Positions 1 through 10,159 of a DNA stretch of 64,000 nucleotides are shown here, in pieces; position 1 is the stretch's first letter, and every line of letters starts with the position of its first letter. The translations under genes and the position numbers were made by a program. The notes beneath the pieces are model-generated. The model saw nothing but the letters and a program-made list of their open reading frames with translations, ran no database searches and was not told the DNA's origin. Source of the DNA: Sparassis latifolia (Eukaryota > Basidiomycota > Agaricomycetes > Polyporales > Sparassidaceae); NCBI GenBank assembly GCA_018466975.1, contig CM031559.1, positions 2,356,001 to 2,420,000 on the forward strand. The letters run 5' to 3'.

Positions 1-125
1 GAAAGAGAAGGTTCGGGGGTTCTGTGTGTTGTCATGCGGCACTGCCTGATGGGGAGGGGCCACGACGGTGTTGGGCAGGGCAGAGGTCACTTCCGTTAGC
101 TGTTCCCATGTGGCGGGATCAGCTG

Positions 126-1625
126 TCAGGAAGTAGTGGTACTTACTCTCGGGTTGTCTGTCTGCCATCTTCCTGCGATGTTCCTGGAACACTGGGCACA
201 TGCGATCCCAGGCTGCATGCCCCGCCAGTCTGTACGGCCGGAGGCCTGGCAGTTAGCACACTGATAGTCATCCGGGTCAACCTCGCAGTCCGCAGTCTTG
301 TGTCCTATTGATGCACATGACCCACAGGTATCGTGGATGGACTTGCATTCTGAACTGATGTGCAGGATGCCGATCTTCTGACACTTGAGGCATCTATGTG
401 GCTCGGAGATCAGTTTGTGTGCATTTACTCTCTTACCTGCAATGATTATTCCTTTGCGAATGGCATTGTTCACCGGCACAGGTGCATTGAAGCGGACAAT
501 GAGGTGTGCGACTCTCTGATTTGGATGACGTCCCTCCGGTGCCTTGATCCAGCGAGCACTCTCGATGTCCCCGGGGTCATAGTTATTAAAATGTTCTATT
601 CCATGAAGGTAGTGGTCATCGTCTGCGCGGCAAGCAGTGGGGACAAACTCAGCTAAAATAGCATAGGAGTGGGTCTTAAGCTGGCAATTGTGTCCTCCGA
701 AGTGTTCGAGGAAGACTTTCATGACATCCGGGGTGTGGAGCCAAAGGGCTGATGTTGGGCTGTCCAGGTCGTAAAGCACTCCTCCGTTCTTTAGTCTCTT
801 GCAGGATTTGATGGTGAAGGATGTAGGAGCATCCGCAGCCTTGACGCCCATCATCGTGCAAGCCATATTGGCTTTGGCGAGGAGCTCTTCTTCCGTCAGG
901 AGGTTACTGGAGGAGTTCGCAGCAAAGACGCCATCGACGAGAACCTGACACATGCAGATGCCTTTGCGAGCCAGGGTGGACGCATGGGAGGTGGGAAGTA
1001 CTTGTGTGACTGCCACAGCATATGTCAGTCCAGTGTTCTGAGGTATAGAACTTGCCTGTGTGGTGGCGTGTATCTTTGCCGATTCCTCCTATGCCTGCAG
1101 CATCTTCTTGGCTGCCTCTTCCAACTGCACGTTCTCTCTCCAAGCTTCTTATGCTCTTGGCTAGTTTCTTCAGGAGGTGACCTGTCGTGTCTGCATGGAC
1201 CTTGTATTGAGTTTCTATCTGATCCAATTGCGTGGCTGTCTCTTCTAGCCGATCAAAGGCTTGGTAGGTCCTGTGAACTACTTGCTCGACAATTCTGCTG
1301 GCAGCTTCTTCTACAGTGAGCATGCTGGCATAGTGAGCAAAAGCGGTGATTATGTCGACCATCACTGAAGCTTTAGTAGCAATCTGTGCGAGTTTACCCA
1401 GGCGGTGACCAGGCTCTGCAGCTCTGGGGAGCCCTCGTCGACTAATTTATGTTTCTGGAGTACCTTTACTGCATCATCAATCATCTTTACCTTGACTGTC
1501 ATTGGTATTATAAGATCAGGCTTAGGGTTAGTGGGGATGGTAGGTGTCGCCGGAGTGGCCGATCTCAGCGCGCATTTGCCCGTACTGCTGGCTGCCTCCG
1601 CAGCTCCTACTGGCTGGGGTGGCAT
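126..1625 (-). pseudogene. LINE (non-LTR retrotransposon) ORF1, Gag-like, frameshifted
   Basis: ORF1 proteins of LINEs bind the element RNA and accompany a separate reverse transcriptase ORF. The minus strand reads as one protein in three blocks. Bases 1625-1362 are a Pro/Ala-rich start (M-P-P-Q-P-V). Bases about 1390-1020 are a helical, coiled-coil-like segment. Bases 1016-126 carry the C-terminal region. That region ends in two to three CCHC-type zinc knuckles (C-L-K-C, C-G-S-C-A-S-I-G-H-K-T-A-D-C, then C-A-N-C). The frame changes near 1390 and near 1016, and the two changes compensate, so the copy is broken. The reverse transcriptase should lie beyond base 1 and is not in the window. The knuckle pattern and layout fit Tad1/I-type fungal LINEs; the clade is inferred, not proven. 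Confidence 0.7.
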
Positions 1626-1878
1626 GTATACAGTAGCTTTCCTGGTACTGTACTAGTAGACTGTGCCTCGGCCTGCTGAAGGTACGACTACGAGTAGTGG
1701 CCCACGGAAATGCAGCCTGCTCCTATTGGCTGGGACCGTGGGAAAACTGCCTTGAGATGGAAGTGCGAAGCAAAGAGGAGCCCCGGTAGGATCCCTTACG
1801 GAAGCTGGTTGGGTGAATTTTGGGTGAATTTGCAATGTTTGAATGAATCAGAGGTTGCGGGTGACTAAGGCAAAAAAG

Positions 1879-1927
1879 GACAAAAAGTCGAAATAAGTCT
1901 CACAAGTAAAAGTTGGATTTTCCTGAT
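1879..1927 (-). repeat. MITE-like terminal repeat, solitary end
   Basis: Read on the minus strand from 1927, this begins ATCAGGAAAATCCAACTTT and continues with a GACTTATTT-type stretch. It matches the left end of the element at 2957-3167 over about 45 bases. No opposite end was found to the left, so it is a truncated copy. It touches the 3' end of the Gag remnant. Confidence 0.5.
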
Positions 1928-2805
1928 GCAGCTTTAATGCATTTCACGACATTGGCCTCTGAGATTAGTGTGTAGGTCGTAGCATTGGGGAAGCCATTCG
2001 GGCAAGAGGCAGACATGTGGTCTTGTTCGGGTAGGTGATACTTGTAGCATCCTTGGTATTTCTGGAGGATGTTACATTTGTCCTGAGTGATCTTCTGCAA
2101 TTTGTTGAAGACACCTGCAGCGGTCTCAGTGGCAGAGCGCTTGTTTCCACTGATAGAGACCTTATTGGCGAGGGGGCATATATTGATATGCTTGGCATGC
2201 TCCTTCATGATTGCATCAGTGATGGCACTACTCACAAGGTCGTCTTTCTCTTGAAGCTCCTCATCGAGATCCTTGACAGCCAAGAGCCAATAGGAGAAGA
2301 GGATGATGTTATTACACTCTCGCTCATGGTGCGGGGAGTTCATTTTCTTCTTGAGATGGGTGTTGACACCTGCATGAAGCTGCTGATGGAGTTTGGTATC
2401 ATTGAGTGCCTGGATCGTACAAGAGATGACAGCCGCCTTAGATTGAATCTTATTGGCTCAGTCCCAAAAGGGGCATTCATTCTGACATGCACCCATGACC
2501 TCATCGTGGATAGAGCTGTCCCAGTCATGGGGGAGGTAGGTGGTGCAAACCTCAGTTGTGAAGTTCTCAAATGCGAAAGCATCAAGGCGGCCTTGGTAAA
2601 CATTGTACCATACTGCAAGATGCAGATCTTCTATGCGGGATGCGATGGTAGAAACCTGAATCTCATCAGCAAGTTGTGTCTTGCGGAAATGGCACTCATA
2701 GGCCATCTGCCAGGAATTGATGATGGCAGGGGTGAGGTCTCCGAGGAGTAGCTTTAGAGCCTGGCTCTCCTTCAGAAACTCAATGGTAGTGAGTTTCTTT
2801 GTCAT
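1900..2805 (-). pseudogene. Ty3/gypsy Gag remnant, one in-frame stop
   Basis: Gag forms the virus-like particle of an LTR retrotransposon. On the minus strand one frame runs from an ATG at 2805 to 1900, interrupted only by TGA at 2460-2458 directly after P-F-W-D, where related proteins would have a sense codon (probably Trp). The N-terminal half contains W-Q-M-A-Y-E-C and N-V-Y-Q-G-R-L-D-A-F. The C-terminal half has a zinc-knuckle-like C-Y-K-Y-H ... H-M-S-A-S-C-P-N-G-F-P followed by L-I-S-E-A, the hallmark of Agaricomycete Gag. The knuckle is imperfect (Cys to His). Openness continues upstream to about 2870. No pol follows: the sequence runs straight into MITE-like DNA at 1927. The copy cannot be functional. 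Confidence 0.75.
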
Positions 2806-2956
2806 TTCAGATGGATATATGCACTCTGATTCAGCATCTGCGGTCTCGACTAAGGGGAATTCAGAATCGAAAGGGGACGGAGATATGCTGGGTGAATCTG
2901 AGATTGAAGAGACCGAGGACAGTGATGGGGAGATTACGGTAATAGTGTCATCGATT

Positions 2957-3167
2957 ATCAGGAAAACCCAACTTTCTCTTATAGACTTATTTAGACTTTG
3001 GGGTCTGAGAACCCTTATTTAAGGCCATAAGTGTTCAAATAAGTCGAATTCCAGACACTCAGAGAATATGCCTTAGGCCCTCTTTGTCCTTATGCCCTTA
3101 AATAAGGACCATAAGTCCATTTAAGTTATTTAAGTGTCCTTTTAAGGAAAAGTGGGGTTTTCCTGAT
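2957..3167. mobile_element. MITE-like palindromic element, 211 bp
   Basis: The left end ATCAGGAAAACCCAACTTT and the right end (on the minus strand) ATCAGGAAAACCCCACTTT are near-perfect terminal inverted repeats. The interior is also partly palindromic (CTTATTTAAGG against CCTTAAATAAGG). There is no coding capacity. A related single end lies at 1879-1927. No clear target-site duplication is visible, so the superfamily is not assigned. Confidence 0.6.
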
Positions 3168-3212
3168 GATGGCAGTCGACAATGGGGTCTGTTGTTCTAA
3201 ATGTGCCGGGCT

Positions 3213-3312
3213 NNNNNNNNNNNNNNNNNNNNNNNNNNNNNNNNNNNNNNNNNNNNNNNNNNNNNNNNNNNNNNNNNNNNNNNNNNNNNNNNNNNNNNNN
3301 NNNNNNNNNNNN
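3213..3312. other. assembly gap of 100 N
   Basis: Exactly 100 N, the usual placeholder for a scaffold join of unknown true length. It removes the 5' part of the dioxygenase gene that follows, so that gene cannot be judged complete or broken. Confidence 0.98.
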
Positions 3313-3317
3313 GCTTG

Positions 3318-3822
3318 AGGCGGAAGAAGTTGGCTGCATGATATTCATGACTCCTCCGCATTGTTGGGCGCCATCCTGGTCATTGTTCACCCAACGCTAT
3401 ATGCCGCAGGACGCCAGTGCTTGGGTTCGATCCAGCAAGACCCAGAATTGCGAGAGATGGCGCTGAACTGGTCGTCACCATTCAATGCGCTCCAGGTGAT
3501 CGCCAACCGGGAAACTCCTTTCCACCGAGATAGCAAGACAAGATACACATTCTACGACCTGTTGGCGACGTTGGGCAACTACACTTGCGCGTGGTTGAAC
3601 TTCCCCGCCATGTGTGTCGCCATCGATTATAGTCCTGGAACCGTCATAGCCTTCTGTGGAAAGGCAATTCGTCATGGCGTCACTCAAGCAGATGGCGAAA
3701 GGCTCATCTATGCATACTTCATGCGAGAGGGTGTCCAGAACAGGCTAGGCATTCCAGCGCCCCACTGGATGCAAGCTTCATATTACGCCTCACACATTGG
3801 CATGTGCACAGTTCATCACTGA
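3318..3822 (+). CDS. TET/JBP-family 2-oxoglutarate/Fe(II) dioxygenase, KDZ-linked, 5' end lost in gap
   Basis: TET/JBP enzymes oxidise 5-methylcytosine or thymine in DNA with Fe(II) and 2-oxoglutarate; fungal members are known to travel with KDZ DNA transposons. The frame is open from just after the gap to a TGA at 3822. It shows V-I-A-N-R-E-T-P-F-H-R-D-S (iron ligands His 3523-3525 and Asp 3529-3531), a Y-D-L-L-A-T-L-G-N-Y segment, S-P-G-T-V ... R-H-G-V (distal iron ligand His 3673-3675) and D-G-E-R (2-oxoglutarate-binding Arg 3700-3702), then A-Y-F-M-R. All four expected catalytic residues are present and there is no stop in about 165 codons, unlike the transposase downstream. The N-terminal part is missing or hidden in the gap. 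Substrate is inferred from the family only. Confidence 0.85.
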
Positions 3823-3953
3823 GTCTGCATTCCTAACTCAGAACAGGTCCTAACTGGCTCGCTTATTAGAGGGACATCATGCCAAAGACTGATGGAGACG
3901 AGAACACTATGCAGGGGATGGAGACTGTCGATGGCAGCTTCGTTGGCGGGACA

Positions 3954-4280
3954 AAGTTGGCGGAGGTGATGGCGAAATGTATGGAGTCACGAATTTCCGA
4001 ATCCTAGCTGAAGGTTGGCGAGCGCGCGGTACGAGTGCGCGTTTCACATCTTGACAGTGTTCAGCTCAAGGTGTAGTTATCACTGATGGCAGCGTATGGT
4101 TGGCGGACCTCGAAGTTGGCGGAGGTGGTGGCGAAATGTATTCGGTCGAGAAGTTGTGAGTGCTAGTGGGGCAGATGGCGGCAGTGTTGGTGAGCGCACG
4201 GTGCAAGTGCACGTTTCCCTTTTGAACATTATGCTACTCCGAGTCAAGGCAAAGTTAGCACTGAGGGCGACATACAATTG
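3954..4280. repeat. imperfect tandem repeat, about 159-bp period, KDZ 5' subterminal region
   Basis: The motif AGTTGGCGGAGGTG, followed by TGGCGAAATGTAT, occurs at 3955 and again at 4114. Each unit continues with a GAGCGC-CGGT-CGAGTGCGCGTTT-like core and ends in GGTTGGCGGACCT-like sequence. TTGGCG motifs recur throughout. The two units lie between the dioxygenase and the transposase start. Confidence 0.6.
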
Positions 4281-4498
4281 GCGGACCTCTCGCCAACATG
4301 GCATCCTTATCTGCATAACGCTGATATGGTGCCTAAAGAGACCACGAGGTGATAAGGCCCAGGCATTGCAGCCATTCTTAACCACCTTGATGAGTAGTCT
4401 GGTGGGCAGCAAGGCCGTGTGTGATTTGCACGTGTTGTGCGATAGGGACACAATGCTCATCGATTGGCTTGGAATACGACTCCCCACTGACCTGAACC

Positions 4499-7400
4499 AT
4501 GAGCAGACGCAACAAAAGCAGGCTCGTTGTAGACCTGGATGACGAGGTTGAGTTTGTGACCAAGGTAGCTAAGCAGACCACTAGGGGAGTACGCTATGTG
4601 GACGTACCTTTGCCCATGCCTACGGGTTCAAACGTGCCATCGCCTTCCAAAAGTCCATCGAAGGCTCCAGCTTCAGGCTCCTTATTTAACTTGGATGATG
4701 GCGACGTCCTGGGCAACATAGGTGTGCCGATTCCACTGGATCCGGCGGCTCGGAAGACAAAAGTGGGCACTCCTGCCATGACCATCTGACGGTCTGACCA
4801 TGCGCGATAGACCCAGAATGACTTCATGAGGGACTGGATACCCCACCGTGATGACTATCTTCATGCCATTGTCGAGATGGAAGCCCCGCCTGAGCCCAGA
4901 AACTGTGCGGAATGCAAGATTGGCGAGGGACGGTGATGATGCCTGGACTGTATGGGCAGACCGCTCACCTGTACCGACTGCTGTCGTAATGGCCATCAGC
5001 GTGCTCCTTTCCATCGGATAGAGCATTGGCAGGGTCAGTATTTTGAGCCAGCATCACTGTATCGGGTTGGCGTCTGCATCCATTTGGGGCATGGCGGAGA
5101 TCCCTGCCCTCTGGGCACCTTCACAGCACATAACAACCCTGCGCCGGTGGTGGCCCCGGGGTCCGATTTCTGGAATGCCTCCAATGAAGACGTAAATGCA
5201 CATGATGGCGAGGTCTCAGATGATGGTGAGGTCCCATTCAACTTTGCACCTCTGGCAGGCACCCTTGACGGTGAAGCAAGGCAAACCGGCGATGCTCGAT
5301 CCCACTTGGGAGGAAGATGTGCCACGGTGCTCTCCGGCCACCTCGCCATGATAGTTACGGGAATCGGATCATAGTCATTGTCGACATCTCTGGCGTTCAC
5401 CATATCGGCGTTGACTGGTGCCAGTGTGAGATGGCAGTGGAGCGTGACATGCAGCTTCTTCAAATGGGACTTTACCCTGGTACCGTCAAGGATCCCCATA
5501 CCGCCTTCACATTCGCCGTCCTCAACGATTTCCTTCTAGAGAACAAAGAGTGCAAGATGGCGGCATTGAACTACTACAGCAAGCTCAAATGGGTCACGAG
5601 CAATGCCTTCCCTGGCACCGTTCCCGTAAGTGTTCACATGCATTCCCATGGCCCAACCGTTCATGCCAGTTCCTCGCCAGGACCGTTATCGTAAGCTGAT
5701 GCGAGTGTCCCGCCAATGGTGCCAATTCAAATATCGCAAGTGGCACGGCTTCTCACATGATGCCCTCCGTCCTGTGGAGAAGGGTGGCCTCGCCATCTTT
5801 TGTCCCGCCTGTCCCCAGCCTGGGCTCAACCTGCCTTTCGATTGACAAGCGGATCCAGTGTAGTGGAAGTTCAAACGCAGCTTCGTCATGGATGGCAATT
5901 TCAGTGCAGAGCACATGAAGATGAAGCACCCCGAGGAGAACGTCGCCCTCAGTGATGGCCAGGCATTCATGGTCGGCCAAGAGGATTACAAGGCTCATCT
6001 GGCGGTGACCATGGAGTCGCATCAGGTGCGTGTCTGGCTGCACGTTCTTCTTCTGCCCTTGACTCCTAAGCCCACCAGCGCTCCACTTGTCACGAGCACC
6101 GTGCTGTCAATCAGGCCAATGTGGATCGTGCCAACCTCGACGCCACAGGAATCGGGGCCACTGCTTGCGCCAGACATGGTTTCTTCATCCCTCATACTGT
6201 CATCGATTTCCAGAAGGGAGAAAGGTTCGCATATGTCTCTTGTCATGATTCATTCTCACCGACGCACCCTCTGCAGACAAATGAATATGGATTACTCTCT
6301 CAGCAATGCACTCCTGACCCTCACTGGTATCACCCTCGTCCTCGTCATGTACGACATCATGTGCCAGTATGGCGTGCATGTCCGCAAACGTTTCCGCCAC
6401 AGCGCCTATCTGAGGATGCCCTTCGAGCTCAAGGTAGACCAAGGCATTGGCTTGTTTCATGTGCATGGACACCAAGATTGCTGCTTCCAACGGTTCTCGC
6501 CCAACTTTATAGTTGGCACCACCCTGTGGGTGCCAACAAATGAGGTCTCAGGCAGTACCAGGGGCATGACCCGAGCGCACTGCCAAGAAGTCCTTGACGA
6601 TCACATGAATGACTCCAACTGGAAGAAGACGACTCGCATGGGTGAGCCTGGTTCCTCCTTCCCTATTTGCCACCTGGCTTATGCTGCCTATAGTGCCAAC
6701 CTTGATGACAAAGTGGAAACGCGTGCTCCTGGGCTTCCCACGAAGCAAGGAGTCCTTTGAAGCTTTATCTGCACCCACAAATGAGGATGTCCTTGAGGCA
6801 TGGCAGAAGGAGTATGATGACGCTATGGAGGCTCGCCAAAATGATCCGAAGATCATGGACACCTTCGATGTCCAGCTCATGAAGGGTGAGTATCCTTCCA
6901 TCGTCGTGTGGCATGTAGTTGACGTGAATGCAAGCCCCGGGTAAAGACCTCACCCAACTCAGACTGGCGGGCGAGGAGTCCGCCAAGGGCTTGGAGAAGG
7001 GCACCGCTGGATGGTTGTCGACTGGCCTCAAAATTCAAGAAGCACAGTGAGTTTGCCTCATCTTAACAAAAATACAGCTCTGACGGCCTTCAGGCTTATG
7101 CTTGTGAATGATATCCGCAAGGCAGGTGAAAATACGAGCGTGGCGAAGGACCTCAAGACTCTCGAGCACCGTCAGCGCCTCGAAGTCAGCATTCTCACAT
7201 TCCAACGTCGCTCTGAGAAGTTCATGGGAAGGTTGGAGGACGCTCCCGCCATGGAAGATCGTGACGATGGTGCGCTCTGGGATTCCTTGGATGAGAATCC
7301 TTTTCAAATACACCCGGAGGACGCTGAGTATGGCGAGGATGCGATTCCTCCCGAGCGAGCTTCCTTGAATTTGCCTTCGCAGATCGGATTCGTGGCCGCC

Positions 7401-8159
7401 GTCGCCAACGGGCTCCAGACCCTGGCAGCCCAAGAGTTGGAGTTGCACAAAGGCCTGATGAATGACATCCTCCACGAGCTTCGCATGGCGCTTGGACTGA
7501 AGTCTTACCTCTACCGCAAGAGGGTTCGTCCCGCCAACAGCGTCGGAACCATGACCCGTGCACAGGCGGAGGTTCATGCTGCCGATCAGACCGTCTTGGC
7601 CTGCGCCAGGCTCTATTCCGCCAACCGACGCGCCATTATGCGCTTGGGCACCACCGATGAAGACTTGGCCCTTTATCGCCCTTTGGATAAGAAGGACCTG
7701 CACGTGAAGACTGCTGTCGTCGAGGCTAGCACCTCCGGGCTCAGGAATGTCAACCTGGCTTAGTTCTGGACCGTGGATGTCGCTGGAGATCGAGGTTCAT
7801 CAGAATGGATGGATGAGTGTGCGTAATTGTCCGATCGATCTCTAGGCCTCCTGCTAATTTACCCTCCAGTCTATAGAGTGAATTGGCTGCGTGCCAGAGC
7901 TCGATATGAGAGATGGAGGGAGGAGCGTGTCTTGGTCCACTCTGAAATGGCCTGGACCATAGCTACCTTCAAGCAGAATGCGGAACGATGGGCTCACTGG
8001 CTCGAGATGACGGATCCTTCCTGGCGGGGTCATGTTTGCTATGCCACCAGGCAAGTGAGTATGTGGCGAACCTTTGCCAGCCACGCCACTGACGCCTTCA
8101 GCCACATCCTCGCCCTGGACATTAAGGATGAAAGGGCGGGCGATGAAAATGTGCTTTGA
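4499..8159 (+). pseudogene. KDZ (Kyakuja-Dileera-Zisupton) transposase with CxC2 zinc cluster, degenerate
   Basis: KDZ transposases are cut-and-paste DNA transposases abundant in Agaricomycetes. The start M-S-R-R-N-K-S-R is followed by D-L-D-D-E-V-E-F-V-T-K-V, a typical N-terminus. After an intron near 4763-4810 comes the CxC2 cluster (C-A-E-C, C-L-D-C, C-T-D-C-C, P-F-H-R-I-E-H-W), broken by two adjacent stops at 4934-4939. The family string continues through N-F-S-A-E-H-M-K-M (5.9 kb), D-A-T-G-I-G (6.15 kb), M-Y-D-I-M-C-Q-Y (6.35 kb), G-L-F-H-V-H-G-H-Q-D (6.45 kb), S-G-S-T-R-G-M and H-M-N-D-S-N-W-K-K (6.6 kb), A-W-Q-K-E-Y-D (6.8 kb), E-K-G-T-A-G-W-L (7.0 kb) and V-N-W-L-R-A-R-A-R (7.9 kb), with spliceable introns between them. 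Another stop lies at 7761-7763 and about ten codons are missing near 6,510. The gene is dead. Confidence 0.9.
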
Positions 8160-8372
8160 GTCAGGGTTCACTGGGGTGTACACATATTCATGTTTGCTAT
8201 ATCGATGTAGTGATTGTCATGTATGTAATTCCTACTCACCAATATCACATTTGGCGAAGTGACCTCCATCCTCACCTGAGGGCTTCATCTTGGCATGTGC
8301 TCTCCAATCGCATGACATCAGACATCAGATAAGGTCGATCAGATATCAACCTCGGATCATCCACTCACCATC

Positions 8373-9090
8373 ATGTCTGCCCAGTCTTCAACATCAGATG
8401 CGCGCCCCTGCCTGTTCTCCAGAGGGAGGTTGCAGTTGGAAGTCTACACTTGGAGGATCCAAGAAGCTGTTCTGGCACTGGAGCCTGACCCAGATCACTT
8501 CACCAAGGTCCGTTGAGAGGAAGGCTTGCGCCGGGAGATGGTACACCTTTCTTGCTGATATCGCCTGACCCTGCTGAGTCCTGTGCAGTTCGCTGTCAGG
8601 GGTATCTGTGGTGACCTCGCGTTGGCGGGTCATGCTGACCATATTGATCATGGCGGAGTTATCGCCAGTCTCCTCACTGTCTGCACTTTCAATCGCGAGT
8701 TCTGCGCCCCATCAGCATTGACGTCAAGGCGATTCCACGCCCCACCACCCTCGTTCCTCATCCTAAGAACCTACTCGAGGATTCACCCGACTACTGGTGG
8801 AAATGGGATCATCAGGTTGGGCGGCGGGAGCCCTATGGAGGCCTGGTGGTACAAACTTGGTGATCCCTGGGTGAGTGGTATGTTCCAGCACCTTACAGTC
8901 TTGCTGAACCTCAAGAACGTAGGAGAAGGTGTACACCATCTCTGAGTCTACACTGGTGCAGCTTGAACAGCTGCATGTTCGCATCACGAACCTCACTAGT
9001 TGGTTGCACGAGAGGACAGATCAGAACCTGGATGTGGTGCTGGAAGAGCTGCAGGAGGTGACGCGGCAGCTGCGTGAGTTAGGAATGTAA
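8373..9090 (+). pseudogene. probable second (accessory) frame of the KDZ element, degenerate
   Basis: An ATG at 8373 opens M-S-A-Q-S-S-T-S-D, followed by T-W-R-I-Q-E-A-V-L-A-L-E-P-D, and is cut by TGA at 8514-8516. A second conserved-looking stretch at about 8,720-8,845 reads I-P-R-P-T-T-L-V-P-H-P-K-N-L, then W-W-K-W-D-H-Q-V. A helical tail at about 8,945-9,088 reads Q-L-E-Q-L-H-V-R and ends L-R-E-L-G-M before a TAA. The pieces are in different frames, so introns or frameshifts separate them. I do not recognise a domain; position and orientation suggest a companion protein of the transposase. Confidence 0.45.
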
Positions 9091-9198
9091 TCGCCCAATG
9101 CCAGGTGTCCGTTCGTGCTGTAGTGTGTCGAATATAAGGTTATCATGTCTTTGAACCTGGGCAATGTACCTGGTGTGGTAAGGTGAAACATAGTAGCC

Positions 9199-9535
9199 AC
9201 ATACTCTCCTCAGGAGGGCACATCCCCAATGGTATCTGATGCATGGCTCGAAAGCCAATGCCACATGAGAGAGTTTGGCGAAGTCATTCTGGACTGCATG
9301 TTCAGATGGCGAGTGATATCCACCACAGTTCGCCAACCCTACTCACGGTGGAAAGGACCGCCATTCGTCTCCACATACTCTACCCAGAAGGGCACATCCC
9401 AAATTGTATCTGATGCATGTCTCGAAATGCCGATGCCAATTGGGAGAGTTTGGCGAAGTCATTCTGAACTCCATGTTCAGATGGCAAAGGATATTCGCCA
9501 CAGTTCGCCAACCCTTCCCACAGTGGGAGAGAGTG
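9199..9535. repeat. imperfect tandem repeat, 174-bp period, KDZ 3' subterminal region
   Basis: Two units start at 9199 and 9373 with ACATACTCT and share GTATCTGATGCATG, GAGAGTTTGGCGAAGTC, CATGTTCAGATGGC and CCACAGTTCGCCAACCC. Each ends just before a short CAC-GGTGG or CCCACAGTGGGAG palindrome. Read in reverse complement, the GGTTGGCGAACTGTGGCGAA part resembles the TTGGCG-rich repeats at 3954-4280, as expected for subterminal inverted sequence of one element. Confidence 0.6.
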
Positions 9536-9608
9536 TGATACTGCAAGGAAAGCTGATAGCGAGCTAACCAGAATGGGAGGAAATAATGGGTAGATTACGT
9601 GGAAATTA

Positions 9609-10100
9609 TTGGCCGGCGGTAGCTCCATCATTGCCCTGTTAGGCGGTGGATCAATCACTGAAAAATATGCCCATGGCGGTGGACTGATCACTGAGAACTA
9701 CATCCATGGCAGTGGGCCGATAGGTCTGAGCAAGAGGTGCCGCATGAGCAACGACTCGGCATCAGAGCCCCCTTCTTCTGTGGTGTCCTTCGGCTCGTAC
9801 GCTGATTCGCACACGTCCGCATCCTCGTCTACTTTGTGCTCTTCAGTTGACTTCGGGTACAATCCGTTCACTTTGTATGGTCTACTTCTTGGCTCGGGCA
9901 ACCAGGCATGGCATCCGCCCATGCTTCCCCCCGACCAATCTCCACGTTTCATACATCCGCCCATGCTTCCCCCCGACCAATCTCCATGTTTCATACATCC
10001 ACCTATGCTACTCCCTGACAAATCATCCGGTATGTTCCTTCACCCACCCATGCTTCACCAAGACGACACGGACACGATACGAGCCCAGTTGACAACCTAG
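9609..10100 (+). CDS. hypothetical open frame with proline-rich 14-residue repeats
   Basis: One frame is open to a TAG at 10100; the first ATG that looks natural is at 9744 (M-S-N-D-S-A-S-E-P-P-S-S). A Ser-rich stretch precedes H-P-P-M-L-P-P-D-Q-S-P repeated three times at exactly 42-bp spacing (9912, 9954, 9996), plus a weaker fourth unit. Bases before 9744 are degenerate minisatellite units. I do not recognise a family. It could be the 5' part of the polyprotein that resumes in the same frame at 11.48 kb, with the minisatellite inserted between, or simply an open repeat. Confidence 0.3.
   Translation: MAGGSSIIALLGGGSITEKYAHGGGLITENYIHGSGPIGLSKRCRMSNDSASEPPSSVVSFGSYADSHTSASSSTLCSSVDFGYNPFTLYGLLLGSGNQAWHPPMLPPDQSPRFIHPPMLPPDQSPCFIHPPMLLPDKSSGMFLHPPMLHQDDTDTIRAQLTT
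9912..10065. repeat. 42-bp tandem repeat, 3-4 units
   Basis: CATCCGCCCATGCTTCC starts at 9912 and 9954, with a variant at 9996 and a weak fourth unit about 45 bp later. The period is a multiple of three, so the protein frame is preserved. Confidence 0.75.
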
Positions 10101-10159
10101 GGCAAGGCAAATAACTCAGCTATGCCTGGGCTAGTCAGATATTTCAGGTGACCCATGCC

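Noticed and set aside
2035..2751. A 238-codon plus-strand frame
   Set aside because: It is antisense to the Gag remnant, which shows the zinc-knuckle region and family motifs on the minus strand.
3426..3442. GGTTCGATCC as a tRNA B box
   Set aside because: It lies within the TET/JBP coding sequence and has no tRNA fold around it.
4934..4939. In-frame TGA codons read as selenocysteine or recoding
   Set aside because: Fungi of this group lack selenocysteine decoding as far as is known. Two adjacent TGA at a normally Trp-containing site, next to other damage, fit mutation better.
7035..7703. A 222-codon minus-strand frame
   Set aside because: It is antisense to the transposase region with clear KDZ homology on the plus strand.
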